Source: Larix kaempferi (lineage: Eukaryota > Streptophyta > Pinopsida > Pinales > Pinaceae). From it: a DNA stretch of 64,000 nt. The notes under the pieces are model-generated. The model was not told where the DNA came from. It saw only the letters and a program-made list of their open reading frames with translations, and did no database searches. The translations under genes and the position numbers were made by a program. Below, in pieces: positions 1 to 11,369 of this stretch (within the stretch, counting starts at the first letter, position 1; each line of letters begins with the position of its first letter). The DNA lies in assembly GCA_027924585.1 (NCBI GenBank), contig BSBM01000753.1, positions 20,293,501 through 20,357,500 of the forward strand, given 5' to 3'.

Positions 1-147
1 ATAAAATGTATATTTAATAAAATTAATTATTAATTATAATATTTTTATCATTAAAATAAATTTAATATATATTAAAAATTATTTTATTTTAATTTATAAA
101 TTTATATCTATTATAAAATTGTAATTATATATATATATATATATATC
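1..147. repeat. AT-rich DNA ending in a (TA)n run
   Basis: Almost pure A/T sequence; a TA dinucleotide run occupies about 124-146 and directly abuts the 5' end of a truncated LINE. It probably served as the insertion site. No coding signal. Confidence 0.8.
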
Positions 148-160
148 TGGGGCGACAGGT

Positions 161-559
161 GTGGGAGGGGTCGTATACGATCCTGGAGGAAACGCGTTAT
201 TTCAATTCGCATGGGGATTAGGAAGGAGAACCAACAATCAAGATGAATGGGTAGCTCTCCTCAAAGGGGTTGAAGCTATGATCTCGCTTCATATAGACCA
301 CTTCTCCATCTTTGGAGACTCCAAGATTGTTATACAGAAAATGATAAATATTCAAAGCGGCCATGAAAAGACTCTGAACAGAATTCAAAAACGCATTGTC
401 TCAGCCATCAGTGACATCTCTCGGATTCAATTCTTTCACATTCTAAGGCATAACAACGTGGAGGCTAACATCATGGCTAACCAAGGGGCTAAGTTAAACG
501 AAGGGATTATTGTCCTAAACGAAGGTCCTCCCCACACCAAATGGTCTCCATGTTTTTAA
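161..559 (+). pseudogene. LINE ORF2 C-terminal RNase H (RVT_3-like) fragment
   Basis: About 132 residues resembling the plant RVT_3 RNase H that ends many L1-type ORF2 proteins. Visible are GGVVYDPGG near the start, an E in NNQDEWVALLKGVEA (active-site Glu position), D in FGDSKIVI, and RHNNVEANIMANQGA near the end. In the usual last motif the residue after EA is Asp; here it is Asn, so the fourth catalytic acid looks lost. The first catalytic Asp is missing because the element is truncated just upstream. The frame is otherwise open to TAA at 557. In an intact element this domain would degrade RNA in RNA/DNA hybrids during target-primed reverse transcription. The listed start is the ORF edge, not a real initiation codon. 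Confidence 0.75.
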
Positions 560-1353
560 ATCACAACTTCCTAATGGGGGTGTGCATGCATGACTCCCCT
601 CCCATTTCTTGGACAAGTAGACTCTATCTCAGCTTGAGCCTTAAAGACTGCCCTCGGACCTCTCCTCACACTTATGAAGGTTGGTTTGGAGGTAAGATGG
701 AAGCATGCGGATTAATGTTGAATTTTTTAGGTCCTCGATCGCACAAATCTACACAGGGTGATGATATTGTTCTTTATTCGGTGGTGTTGGTCATTGAAGC
801 TCTCACTTGTAACAAAGGAGTTCTCATGGCTAGCCTGCGCTCTGTTTCCTAGTCTATCTCTGCTCTCAGAAGGATAAATCTGGAGAACATGGTGAAGGAG
901 CTAAGGGAAATTAAAGGGGTCCATCAAGATATCAAGAAGATTGCACACAATGCCTTTGAAGCTTCTAAGGCCGCTTTGGATGAGCGCAGACTCATTGGTC
1001 AGGATATTGTTCGGATGGAATCGCGCATTGAGGATGTGGAAACCAACACCATGGTACATGTGGGTGAGCTTGAGGAGCTGTAGAAGGATGTTAAAGGCAT
1101 GAAAGAGTATCAATGGGCCAATTTCGAAGGCCTCAAACAGTTCATGTTCTCACTAAAGGGGCAACTATTTGACACCCTACAAAATGGCAATGATAGGATT
1201 GAGGCTCGCCTAGCTCAGCTGGAAGCGTCCTTGAGTTAACTGGGGGATGGATTCGAGAATAATACTAAACATGCGGACCCAGGGAATCGGCATGAAGATA
1301 GTTCTCTGATGGAAGACGACTCCCAGACCCATGAAGGAATCCCACCCGCTTAA
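541..1353 (+). pseudogene. LINE third ORF (ORF3), coiled-coil, decayed
   Basis: A single frame runs from ATG 541, overlapping the end of the RNase H ORF by 19 nt, to TAA 1351, broken by only three stops (about 850, 1081, 1237). At least two fit CAG-to-TAG or CAA-to-TAA changes. Read through those stops it would be about 270 residues. The middle part after MVKELREIKG is rich in K/E/A/L/I with heptad-like spacing, so a coiled coil is likely; the end is acidic. Canonical plant L1 elements have two ORFs, so this is an extra downstream ORF. The same overlap layout is seen in the full-length LINE (ORF3 at 31643-32651). Function unknown; oligomerisation or RNA binding are guesses. Confidence 0.55.
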
Positions 1354-1612
1354 TCTCAAGAATGTGGAAGTGTTTCTCTTTTTGACTTGTGAAATGTTTT
1401 TTTGTGCTTTTCTATGTAATCAATATGTCAAGATCTATCCGGCAAAAGACAATAGATTGAACAGTTAGGAAGAACAACTCTCAGGGCTAAAACACTGAAT
1501 TTTTCAATTATGAACCGCTCATTATCCATGCTATGGTTCACCCTTCAAGGAAGGGATTTTGTATATTATTCTCTGTTTAATATAATCTATGTCATGTCCC
1601 TGTTAAAATATA

Positions 1613-2715
1613 CATATATAAAATAAAATAAATTGTTTCAATTCTTCTCGTCACTATTCTATAACGACCATCATACTATTGTAAAAAAAATCAATGAATT
1701 ATCATACTCACCCATTTATACTCACCGATGGTGCTGTCACCACTCAATAACAACTACAACAATCGTCTTGAACATCAAAGATTAGACTAACGGCACACCT
1801 CCGAATTGACTAATGCTACGAAAAAGAGATGCTCAAAATAACGTACACGTTGAGGACCATAGTACCATTTCAAAAATTCATTTCTCACATAATATTTCCG
1901 TAAGTTCAAAAAAGCATTATAGGGTCACATCTTTCCAAAATTTGACACCATGGAAAGGAGACCTAGGTCATTAGTTTCTAGAATATTGTATTAACACGGC
2001 AATAATTTTAGGAGGATATTCTTTATATTGATTTTTAATAGAATTTCCTCGAACATCTAGAAAGTAGAGACCAATGCTTTTGATACCGAGATAAATTGTC
2101 ATTTATGTCAAAATCAATCAGTACTCCGTCCCAACGAACAATCATTTTTAGCATATTCTATTTATTTCCATGTAATAAACCACACACTTAAACATATAAA
2201 TATGTCAAATTCATCACATAATTGCAATTTTTTTATTTGGACAAGCCCGTTACACTTATATTACCGATAAAATATTCTTCTTTTCCATGGGAAAAGGGAC
2301 TTCCTTTCAAATTAACCATAAAATATTTAAAAAATACAATATGGCCATAACTTCTATGTTTAACATATATAAATAATAAAAAATATAAAATACAAATTAT
2401 AACTATTTTTCTTCAAATATATAAATGTAAGTGTTTAATTGAATCAGTGAAATTGGAGCATTGTTATTATTCTACCAAGGTTTATATGCCTCAATTACTT
2501 GTGTAGGCTTATGTTTACGAAAAACAAGTGGAGCTATATACAAATATTGGGTGAATTTGGTACAGTAGATATCTCATATATGATTTTTTAGGTAAATAAG
2601 TATTTGTAGCATAGTATTGGTGTTTTTTTTTTCTTTCAGTGTTAATCTTAAAATAGAGTTGTTTTTTTCTTTATTGTATTGATAAGATGTTTCTTTATAT
2701 CTATGTGTGTAGTTT
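1613..2715. other. Noncoding AT-rich DNA, nothing recognised
   Basis: No ORF of note, no structured RNA and no recognisable element ends. Confidence 0.6.
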
Positions 2716-2880
2716 GAGTAGGCTTAATGGTTACGAACATGTGTGACCTCCTAGGAGGTACTAGGTTCAAATCCAGAGGGAGTAGGGTATATACACCTAT
2801 GATGACATACAACAAATAGGTAACTAGTTTATGAGATGTATGAGATGGACAACAAACTAATTGTCACTTTCTCCTCGTAA
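2716..2880 (+). mobile_element. tRNA-derived SINE copy
   Basis: Box A-like GGCTTAATGGTTACGA at about 2721-2736 and box B-like GGTTCAAATCC at 2764-2774 are spaced as in a tRNA-type RNA polymerase III promoter. They are followed by GAGGGAGTAGGG. The same box A / box B / GAGTAGG arrangement occurs on the minus strand at 33.38-33.57 kb, so this is a dispersed repeat and not a tRNA gene. The 3' limit is uncertain because the two copies diverge after the tRNA-like head. Confidence 0.6.
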
Positions 2881-3182
2881 ACTTCTATATTTTTACAATT
2901 TTTCATAATAATACCACATTATTTCAATATAGAGGACTACCTCTCTCATTTCACTAAATATTTAAGAAAGATCTTATACAACCCAGAAGTAAAATATAGC
3001 AATATTTGAATTTGAAACTTAAATGAAAATTTATTTTATTTTATATTGATACAACTTTGTTAAAGATTATTTCTCAATGAATTTTGAACTCACATACATG
3101 CATATATATCTTGGAGGGGAACGAGGATAATATATAATATTACAAACAACATCCTAGATACAATTACCCAATCTCTAGATAA
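2881..3182. other. Noncoding DNA, nothing recognised
   Basis: AT-rich; no ORFs or element termini seen. Confidence 0.5.
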
Positions 3183-3731
3183 GAATTCTACCGGGCCCTA
3201 TGGTGGTTACTTTTTGGTTAAAGAACTCTTTGATATGGTCTTCAACAACCACAAGAGTATGGAGGACTTGAAGATTCAACTGGACAAAATGAATCGGATG
3301 TTCTCGATGCTTATCACCATGCTCCTATGCCCACATTGTTGCACTCAATTTCACGCCTTGACTGCTCAAGACACGGTTCCCCTCAATGAACCCATCCCTC
3401 ACGGCATGGATGTTATTAGCGATTCTTTGGTGGACACAGTTCTATAATCTTGTTAGATCTGGTTTTTTTCATGATGGCTTATTTTTTCTTCCATGTCTAG
3501 CTATATAAGTTTCAGCTAGTTTCTTATGCTCAAAACTTTTGTTAGTTTTCCTGGATGGCTTTCTAAAGCTTGTTTTAGCATATGCCTGAACTCCACAAAT
3601 TTTGTTAGATCATCATCAAAATGACATGTTTTAGATCAACCCCATATAGAATGGCTCCAGACATGAGCAACAACTATTTGCATACTTTTCTACTTTTTTA
3701 TGAAAAAATAATGTTCTGCTTAAAAAAAAAT
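3183..3731 (+). mobile_element. 5'-truncated LINE 3' tail ending in poly(A)
   Basis: A short coding remnant (3214-3447) reads VKELFDMVFNNHKSMEDLK and so on, resembling the VKEL coiled-coil part of ORF3 in the LINE tail at 0.15-1.6 kb. A noncoding 3' region follows, ending in an A-run at about 3722-3730. This fits a heavily 5'-truncated LINE of a related subfamily. I could not find a convincing target duplication. Confidence 0.5.
3214..3447 (+). pseudogene. LINE ORF3 C-terminal remnant
   Basis: 77 codons with no internal stop. The N-terminal half is K/E/L-rich (likely coiled coil). The middle has C-P-H-C-C, too little to call a zinc site. The listed start is a TTG at the truncated edge, so initiation here is not implied. 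It is linked to ORF3 of the first LINE by the shared VKEL start of the coiled-coil segment and by position just before the 3' noncoding tail. Function unknown. Confidence 0.4.
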
Positions 3732-4395
3732 TAAGATCTAACCCCAAACTTAATAAAGGTTTGAATTTGAAATTAATTTTTTTGTGTTTAGTAGTGTCAA
3801 TCTTTTTTTGGCAGGTTAGAATAAAGTCTTTGGTTTAAGGATCACTTCATGAGAAAAATAATGTCCCTTTCTTTTTCCTATCTATGCTTTCCATGAATTC
3901 ATTTGGTTGAAAGTTATTTTATTAAAAAAAAATTGCATCTAACTTTATTGAGTTCAAAAGTATTTATTTTGTAAAAATTGCATGAAACAAGAAGTTATAA
4001 CATAACATTTGTAAAGTATAGTTTAGTTAAATTATAAATGTGATGACTCAAGAGGTAATTTTATTACTATTTTGTTAAGTTACTTTTTCCATGCAATTTC
4101 AAATTATAAAGTAATTTCATTTTAAAATAGATTCTTATTTATTTCTATAAGTGAACTTATAGGAAAAAAAGAAGAAGAGAAAGAACATTTATTTTCTAAT
4201 CAAAATCTCATTGTCCAACCTTCACCACGTAAACCAACCACTATCTCCCACATGTCACCTTGGTTACTTTTTATACCTTTCTTCAAAATGGTGTAATTTT
4301 GACATTTGTAGCCTATTTTCAATGTCATTTATTTAACTACCTATTTTTTAAAGAGATTTCCATATGAATGGTAAAATAATTCCTTTAAATCCATC
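3732..4395. other. Noncoding AT-rich DNA, nothing recognised
   Basis: T- and A-rich interval between a LINE poly(A) and a copia remnant; no ORF or termini seen. Confidence 0.5.
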
Positions 4396-5178
4396 TTGCC
4401 TACGTATTGTAATATGGTTAACCCTAGTGATACTTTCTTGACCGGTTCAAACTACTTTTCATGGAAAGCTTACATGGAGGATTTACTATGAACTAGAAGA
4501 CTTTAGAATATCACCATGGGAACAAAAATTGCCCCTAGCCATCCTTAAAATAAAATCAAATGGAATAGTAAGAGTGAAAAATAACACAAATTAATCAAAG
4601 TGTCCATATCAAGTGATCTAGTATTTTACCTCAGTATGCCTAAGGAACTATAATTTTTTATAGTCATACTAGGTTTTATATATTTGAGGACTTTGGTTCA
4701 TCATGTATTTCATCGGTTTCATTTCCCACGGCAATGAAATGAGACAATTTTGGCATGAGTGATGTTTTCATCTAAACTATTTATTATTGTAGCAACCATA
4801 TGTAATCAGAATGTAGGGACTAGTCTTCCTCTCACAATTTTTAGAGGGGTTTATTGTCTCAGTTTTGTTCTTGGAAAACAACATCAAAACAATTTTAACG
4901 AATGTTCCTCTTCACATTCCAAGGCCCCATTGCCTACTATTCATAGTGATTTATATGGTTCGATTAATTTTTCTTGCTTCTTTGGGCTCAAGTACTTGTT
5001 AACTTTCATTAACATCTTCTCTAGACCCACTTGGGTTTATTTCTTAAAACTTAAGAGTTAATTTTTTGACATGTTTTGTTTTGTAAGGTCTCTGTGGATA
5101 ATCAATTTAGGCATCAACTTCAAAATCTAATAATAGATAAAGGATGTTAATATGTTAACAACATATTTACAACTTACT
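4396..5178 (+). pseudogene. Ty1/copia gag-integrase remnant with internal deletion
   Basis: Two diagnostic stretches lie in order. At about 4430-4490, FLTGSNYFSWKAYMEDLL is the N-terminal gag motif of copia elements (G-x-N-Y-x-x-W-K). At 4759-5061 comes LGKQHQNNF, then HSDLYGSINF, then YLLTFINIFSRPTWVYFLK. This is the GAG-pre-integrase linker and the first part of the integrase core, with the first catalytic Asp in HSD; the second (normally D-D-F-S-R) is changed to N-I-F-S-R. Zinc knuckle, protease and most of gag are missing, so about 1.5 kb has been deleted between the parts. Many stops. The remnant stops where the CACTA-like element begins at 5179. No LTRs seen. Confidence 0.75.
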
Positions 5179-6229
5179 CACTACAACAATTTACCCATTC
5201 AGTGGGGGTTTAGGCTTGCAGGGGTCTTGTCAAAACCACCTCTAAAAATGTTTTTAGAGCTTTTGGGGCGGTTTTTGAAACACCCCTACCCCCCCAAAAA
5301 AAAAGTCATGAAAATTGAACTCTTGGCAGTGGTTTTTAACAGCGACCTCTAAAAGTTCAATTCTCATGAATTTTAGGGGGGGTTTAAAACGACCGCCCCT
5401 AAATGTGTTTTTTAAGGTGGTTTTTTTTACAACCCCCTAAAAAGTCAAGAGAATTGAATTTTTGGAGGAGGTTTTTTAACATCCACCTCTAAAACTTTGA
5501 TTCTTATGACCTTTTTTTTTAGGGGGGGGGATTAAAATGACCGCCTCTAAATATGGTTTTTATGCATTCTTTTGACAATCACCCCATAAAATACATGATA
5601 ACTTAATTTTTGGACGTGGTTTTTTATTTACCACCTTGAAAAGTTCAATTCCCATTCCTTTTTTTAGCGGTGGGAGGGATTAACAACACTGCCCCTAAAT
5701 ATATTTTTGAAGGCAGGTTTTTTGCATCCCCCTCCCTAAATTTCATGAGAATTTAACTTTTGGAGGCATTTTTTCAACCGCCCTTAAAAGTCATGAAAAT
5801 TTAGACTTTGGAGACAATTTTAAAACCCCTCCCAAAAGCCATGAGAATTGAACTTGCAATGTAGGTGGATGTTTTACAACTGCCTCGAAATGTTCAATTC
5901 TCATAAAAAAAATCGGGGGGGGGGGGGGCATTTAAAACAACCGCCCCTAAATATATTTTTCAATGCAATGTTTTGACAACCCCCCCTACAAGCCATGAGA
6001 ATTTAACTGTTGGAGGTGGTTTGTTAAAAAATACCACCATAAGTCAAATTCTCATGACTTTTAGGGGGGATTTATAAAGACTACCCCTACCTACTTTCAA
6101 GATGTTGTTTTGAAAACCCCCTGAAAAGTAATGAGAATTGAACTTCTAGAGATGATATTGTTATAAAAAACCATCTCCAAAAGCCCTGTTTTAGAGATGG
6201 TTTCATATATGTAATTTTTTGTTGTGGTA
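5179..6229. mobile_element. Non-autonomous CACTA (En/Spm)-like element
   Basis: Starts CACTACAACAATTTAC at 5179 and ends TTGTTGTGGTA at 6229; the reverse complement of the end, TACCACAACAA, matches the start at 9 of 11 positions with two transitions. The interior lacks genes and is made of repeats: motifs such as GACCGCCCCTAAA and its complement, with TTCAATTCTCATGA, recur about every 150 bp (near 5355, 5496, 5640, 5890, 6043). Arrays of GGGGCGGTTTTTA/CCGCCCCTAAA are typical subterminal repeats of plant CACTA elements. Flanking triplets (ACT/GTT) do not match, so the 3-bp TSD is not supported, and the copy may have lost exact ends. Confidence 0.7.
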
Positions 6230-7480
6230 GTTGCATCATGTGTTGGGGGTTATAGGGCGCACCAATATATATATAGCGATATTGGTTTATGTTGGAAATA
6301 TCTTCAACACTTAGAGGGAGGGTGAATCAATATTGTGCACTTTTTAACCAATTTATACTTCACTTTAAGTTATGTTAGAAGCATTCATCATTACTTATCG
6401 TTCATGTATAAACATACCATAACTAGAAAGTTAAAAAAGAAAAGAACACATGTATTTTACATGGAAACCCAATGGAGACAAAAAACATGAATATTTTCTT
6501 CAAAGTTTCAATGTTTACAAGCTAAACTTGAAGGATAGTCCTACCCCCTGAATTCAAGCTCCAACCTGAAGGGAGCTACAACTCCCTAGGTTTTTCATCT
6601 CCAATTGGAATCTAAGGCTCCAACCCCGTGAATAAAAATATATATGAGAGAATATAAACTTGTCATAATCATTGCATGTCATTGTCACTGTCACCACCTA
6701 TCACCGTCCGTATCACTTCATGTCACTGTCATTGTCACAATGTGACGCTTACATTCTCATACCATCAACATACTGTCATATTGTAATCAATAAGTCCAGA
6801 AAAAATCATTCAAATTCTTCATGTAGAAATATTAGGGTAAAACCCTAATTCAAGCACCAAAACTCAAACCCTAGGTCATGCATAGCCCAAGAAAAATAAT
6901 CAATTTTCATCTCCAAGAGGTCTCCTCATGAACATTATGATTCCAAAATTATCCTCAAGGTATAACACAATCATCCATCCCAAAATATTTTCACTTTTCC
7001 CAAAAATCATGCACAAACCTTGGTCATGATTAAGAACTCAACAAGAGACAGAAAAAGTTATATAATAGTATATAGAATCCTTAAAACCAAATATTCCTCT
7101 TTTTAAGTGTGGGTTCACAGAGCCCTTATAATAAGCTTTCCAACGAGCTAAAAATTGTGTTCTTCTGATACCATATGAGAAAGTTATGTAAGTTTCTGTG
7201 AATCTTATGCATGTCAAAACCCTTCGTCAATGTGACATTTACAACTTCGTCTTGTAGAGAGATTACAACTTCAACAGAGGTGAATAAAATTACATTTTGC
7301 ATACTCATTTTGTAAATGCATTTTTGTAGAGATGTTTAGCCATATAGTGGTTGTTACATTAGAAAAAATGTCTTCCTGGCTTCATGTGAAATTTTACAAT
7401 TTTTTTTACATTAAGTAGAGTTTGTTGTTCAAGTACATAGAAAGAAAAAAAAATAGTTGAATATATCTACGATGTTGACT
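6230..7480. other. Noncoding repeat-like region, possible LTR-type start at 6290
   Basis: At 6290 the sequence TGTTGGAAATATCTTCAACA is a small inverted repeat followed by CTTAGAGGGAGGGTGAATC. That layout is common at the start of noncoding plant LTR/LARD-type repeats. No second copy is present, so this is suggestive only. No coding region was recognised in the rest. Confidence 0.3.
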
Positions 7481-7559
7481 GAAAAGAGGTTCCATGATGC
7501 TATACAGTATTGATGGTCCCTATTCAATTTTTCTGCAATGGGAGCATACGTTCTATGAA

Positions 7560-7805
7560 TGGCCCATTATAGAATTATGTTTCTTCCCCATATTTAAATT
7601 CTATAATTTTCCATTGCCCAAGTGTCATACTGAGGCCCTCTTTCAATGCCCCCCTATCTGCTTCTTCATTACCGTCCCTGTAGACATGACGACAAGAGAA
7701 ACTGTGAAAAGAATTTTGCAGAATCTTTATTTCCTCGAGAAGTGGTGCTAATCTTAAATTGTGGTAAGGAGGACGCACAAAATTGTTCCCCAAAAGTGTT
7801 GCAAC
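7560..7805 (-). pseudogene. LINE ORF2 RNase H C-terminal fragment
   Basis: Minus-strand reading of about 72 residues: PLLEEIKILQNSFHSFSC, then HVYRDGNEEADRGALKEG, then GQWKIIEF. This is the last part of the plant LINE RNase H (RVT_3) domain: helix, the H-V-x-R-x-x-N-x-x-A-D motif with the final catalytic Asp intact, and the closing G-x-W-x-x-x-E-F. The N-terminal two thirds are missing. The fragment is cut near 7800, about 15 bp from the inferred left end (7820) of the gene A element, so that insertion may have severed it. No full ORF2 is nearby on this strand. Confidence 0.7.
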
Positions 7806-8221
7806 GTGGCCGCACTAGTGGGGAAAAAATGAACACGCGTACACACCTAAGGAAGTGCGCATGTGCCATTAGGTTCGGCACCGAACCAAGGCACGTGTGT
7901 GTTTCTAGCGCGTACGTGCTCAAATGCAGGCACACGCACCTATTAAGATTAAAAAAATAGGGCAGAGTCTTTGTAATTCTCTCCATTGCGGCCAAGCGTG
8001 AATCACCCTTCGTGTGAACGGCATTATAGACCACCAATTTCACAATTTCCACTCCAAACCACTCTCAATCCATCGACCAAGTGATCATCAAGTGAATTGG
8101 ATAGGTAAGTTCCATGTTTTTTGTCATTTTATTCATTTTTGTTTGTTTATTAAATTTGTCATAATTCCCAAATTAGTAAAATAATAGAGAATCTTTCAAC
8201 TGCAGAGTGTAAACCTACACA

Positions 8222-10806
8222 ATGAATGAAAAAAATGTTAAGATGGAGTCCGGTGGAACACAAGAAAACACAAATATTGGAACCAATGAAAACCCTCAAC
8301 AAAATCCAAATGCCCAAGAAAATCAAAACCCCCAACAAAATTTTGACCAAGACGACTTGAACCATTATGTAAATGAAATGGGAGTGCACACTCGAGAACT
8401 AATCCTAACCCAGGGGAACCATCTCAAGTGTCCCTTGCCACCTCAATTGAGAGCTCAATTGACTCCCTCATCCATGCACATCGCCAATTGACTGACATGA
8501 CTGAATATAGAGCTAAGATGCAGCAGTTTTATTCCACGGGCATTTCCAAGGAGGAAGTAAAAGAATTGAATATTATAAAGGCCCAATTATATAGTATGTT
8601 CACCAATCCAAGAACACAACAACCACCTTTAGCAGTAGAAAGCCACGTGTTTGCATGGATTGGTGTCATTTCCAACAATGGAGGGACAATTGGATGCATA
8701 GGTGGTTCATGGTTTACGATAAAACTCCCTGCAATTATAGGGAGGTTCCACAGTACTTCCTTCGGAAACTGTGGGCTGAGTTTCTGCTCGGTTTACATGT
8801 CAACTATTTTGACATAACTGAGTTCCATGGTGTTGGGTGCAACTCTTTCCAAGATCGACCTATTGCTAGGAGGAACCCACTGAGAGGGCCACCAGCTCCT
8901 AGGTGCGAGCGCAACCCCTCTCCCCCATCCACCTCAGTTACCCCACAAACTTGATCAGATCGAGGGGGTGATGAGGAGTGTTTCACGTGGACTTATTAGA
9001 CACATTACCTTTATAGCAACTACTATAGTGGCGAGAGTGGGTCGACCCTGATAGAGATGCAGGTGCAGGGCCTTCACAACAGAGCCAGGATAGAATTGTG
9101 ACTAGTGGTAGCCATGTTGGGCCTTCTAGTTCGACGGGGACAATGCCACATCTTTTCCCCCATTGTGGGCACACTTTCCCTGGCCCAATCGAGGGTTGCT
9201 ATATGGATCAGGTTAGGAATTTTTTTAATGTGTTCTCAATCATCAGTTGATAATTTGTAAAGTAATTTTAAAGTATTTGTGTTTGACTTAAACTATTATT
9301 TCAATGTACAGTTATTTAGAGTTGAGACGCTGTCATGGGAGAACGTAGGATCTCCCAACCTAGATGCAGCAATGGAAGCTACAACTGAAATTATGGCACC
9401 TCAGACGAAGGTATTTTCAACACCTCACACAATATTGTTATTACTTGTGGCATTTCTATTTTTATGTATTTATATTTATGACATACATGATGATAGTTCA
9501 TACAATATTTTTTAATATTTTGATTGATTAAATAATTACTTGTTTAATATGTTCATAACGTGCATGCATTTTGGTGTCGACGGGTATGCTTGGAATACAA
9601 TGATCAGCCATATCCGCTAGGGATTGCCAGATCACAATATACATAGCTACAATGTGTAGTTAAAAGAATGCTTTTAATTTAAAATGTTGTGACATACTAT
9701 GGTTTAATTTTATTTTTGTTTACTAAACTATGATATTACAAATTTGTATCTATGGGCCTCCAATAGCTGTAGGACACATTAGTCCCATGTTTCCACCCTC
9801 TCCCATGAGTCACCCCCCTCACTTCCATCCAGATCCCTCCCTCCATCCACTCCCTCCATTCCATCTGTCCTCCCCTCTCCATCCATACTCCCCCCTCCGT
9901 CCATCCCCCCCGTCCATCCATCCTCCCCCATTCATCCACAACCCCACATCTATACATCCTCCCCCATTCATCCACGCCCCCCCGTCTATCCATCCTCCCC
10001 CATTCGTCCATTCCCCCCTTCCATCTAGCTTCCCCCCTTCGTCCACAACCTCCCTTCTATCCATCCTCCTCCCTCTATCCACGACCTCCCTCATATTCAC
10101 CATACCTCAACATCCCCCCAAACCATTTTGGGTCGATACCCCCTATCATACAGCTGGTAGGGGTTCATCATCCATGGAATCCTCCTCCACCCAATATCAC
10201 CATGTCCTCCTCCACCATATCATCTCCAATTCCTGTCACTATTGTGGCAACTACTATTCCGGTATATTCCCATGTATCTACAGTGGTTTCACCCATAGTT
10301 GTTGCATCTGCATCTGCGCCCCCCCCCCCCCCCCCATGACTGCATCGAAGTAGGTTGTCCAGCCAACTGCTCAACCTGGTAGCCCAGAAGCCCAGCCATG
10401 TCCATTGTCAGAGGTGTTTACAATGAGAATCAAGTTAATTTATGAAAATGTTTTGATGCATTAACAAAAATTAATTTAAGCAAATATTATTTTTCAATGA
10501 AATGATTGTCGTAAATGTTGTAGGGTGGAATTGTTGAGAGGCTCAGCAGATCCAGGACACCTGCCTCACGTCTTCCACTCACATCAATGGTGAGTTATTT
10601 AATATTTGAATTGAACATTCATTTTATAAATGTGGTACATGTTACAAATGCTTGAAAATTATGGTATCTTATATCATTTGTTTCAAAGCCTAGAGAGACG
10701 GTCTACTCCTAGACAAAAGAAGACTCGAGGTACCATTATCTCCAAGAAGAGGAAGATCGATTTTGGAGATGCACCTGGGAGTGACCGGGGTGGTCACAAT
10801 GCTTGA
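8222..10806 (+). pseudogene. Gene A homologue, copy 1 (frameshifted, spliced)
   Basis: Uncharacterised protein. A leader intron is visible: donor ATAG|GTAAGT after 8104 and acceptor CTGCAG ending at 8205, then ATG at 8222. The N-terminus is N/Q/P-rich. After a frameshift near 8415 the reading is EPSQVSLATS, then AHRQLTDMTEYRAKMQQFYS. After another shift near 8650 comes the conserved core WMHRWFMVYDKTP, YFLRKLWAEFLLGLHVNY, EFHGVG, then a Pro-rich tail RGPPAPR. Later exons are suggested at about 9311-9410, 10523-10589 and 10691-10806, the last ending with a basic KKTRGTIISKKRKIDFG, nuclear-signal-like. A very Pro/His-rich stretch lies at 9760-10130. Two homologues occur at 36.9-37.9 and 42.8-45.1 kb. 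Frameshifts make this copy a pseudogene. Function unknown. Confidence 0.5.
9760..10130 (+). repeat. CCNTCCAT-type low-complexity Pro/His-coding repeats
   Basis: Short imperfect repeats such as CCATCCTCCCCCATTC coding for PPSIHPPPFIH-like text in one frame. ORFs on both strands here follow from the repeats, so I do not treat them as separate genes. A 16-17 base C run lies at 10319-10335. Confidence 0.7.
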
Positions 10807-11369
10807 CACACCATGTTATGTACATTAGCCACGATGTGGAACTTTTGGGCACCAGTTTCCATGTACCTTGTACCTACAGCACATGTTTCCATGTATTTTG
10901 GATCTACGGCATGAGTTGTCAGATTTTTTATAGGGAATGAGTTGCCATTGTATGTACATTGGGAACCATGTTCCACTATTTGCCTGAAAAATTATATGTT
11001 TGTTCGAGTTTTGTTACACTATGTTTTTATCTCATGGATTTGGCAATATGGTAGAATGTGAATGTTGGCCTAAGCTTTACTAATGTTATGATCATATTAG
11101 GTTTTCCATCCATTGAGAAGGTTGTCACAAGTGTACATATCCATCATATAAAAAATTTCATGCTACAATCAATTTCAAACCATTGAGGGGATGAACATAT
11201 ATCTTGCACCCTTTACAACTCGACCAAATGAAATTTTTGCAATAAATACTAGTTATGTTCCTAGAATCAACCATGATCATTTGCAACAAAATTGTCAACC
11301 ACGCCATAACAAAATTTCAATCATCTAATAAATAATTAGGTTTCTAAATTAGGTTTCGGGTGCTAGGTA
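10807..11369. other. Noncoding DNA with a short duplication
   Basis: Contains two near-copies of a roughly 30-bp motif (GTTTCCATGTACCTTG and GTTTCCATGTATTTTG, about 10855-10920). Nothing else recognised. Confidence 0.4.

Larger units (their letters stand above)
148..1612 (+). mobile_element. 5'-truncated L1-type LINE (RNase H + ORF3 + 3' tail)
   Basis: The fragment begins inside the RNase H domain of ORF2, continues through a third ORF and ends in a short noncoding tail turning into A-rich sequence near 1600-1630. The TA-rich sequence before 148 and the TA-rich stretch near 1608-1618 are compatible with a target duplication in a TA tract, but no unambiguous TSD can be drawn. 5' truncation is normal for target-primed LINE insertion. 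The layout matches the complete LINE at 25.76-32.93 kb, but the two are different subfamilies because ORF3 is strongly diverged. Confidence 0.75.
7820..10990 (+). mobile_element. Gene A-bearing element copy 1 (E1), right end unresolved
   Basis: The left edge GGGGAAAAAATGAACACGCG at 7820 resembles the left terminus of the 11.8-kb element (GGGTAAAAACGTGAAG). It is followed by a cluster of palindromic CpG-rich sites at 7850-7940, including GGTTCGGCACCGAACC at 7872, GCGCGTACGTGC and GTGCGCATGTGC. A spliced gene A homologue follows in the same orientation as in the large element. I find no matching right terminus, so the end given is only the end of recognisable gene-related sequence. A gene B homologue is not visible. 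Confidence 0.4.

Noticed and set aside
2721-2780. tRNA gene on the basis of boxes A and B
   Set aside because: No cloverleaf closes, and a second copy with the same flank shows it is a dispersed SINE.
9730-10374. Long overlapping ORFs on both strands (up to 207 codons) rich in Pro/His or Gly/Trp
   Set aside because: Produced by short CCATCC-type repeats that are open in several frames; treated as low-complexity DNA, though part may be a Pro-rich segment of gene A copy 1.
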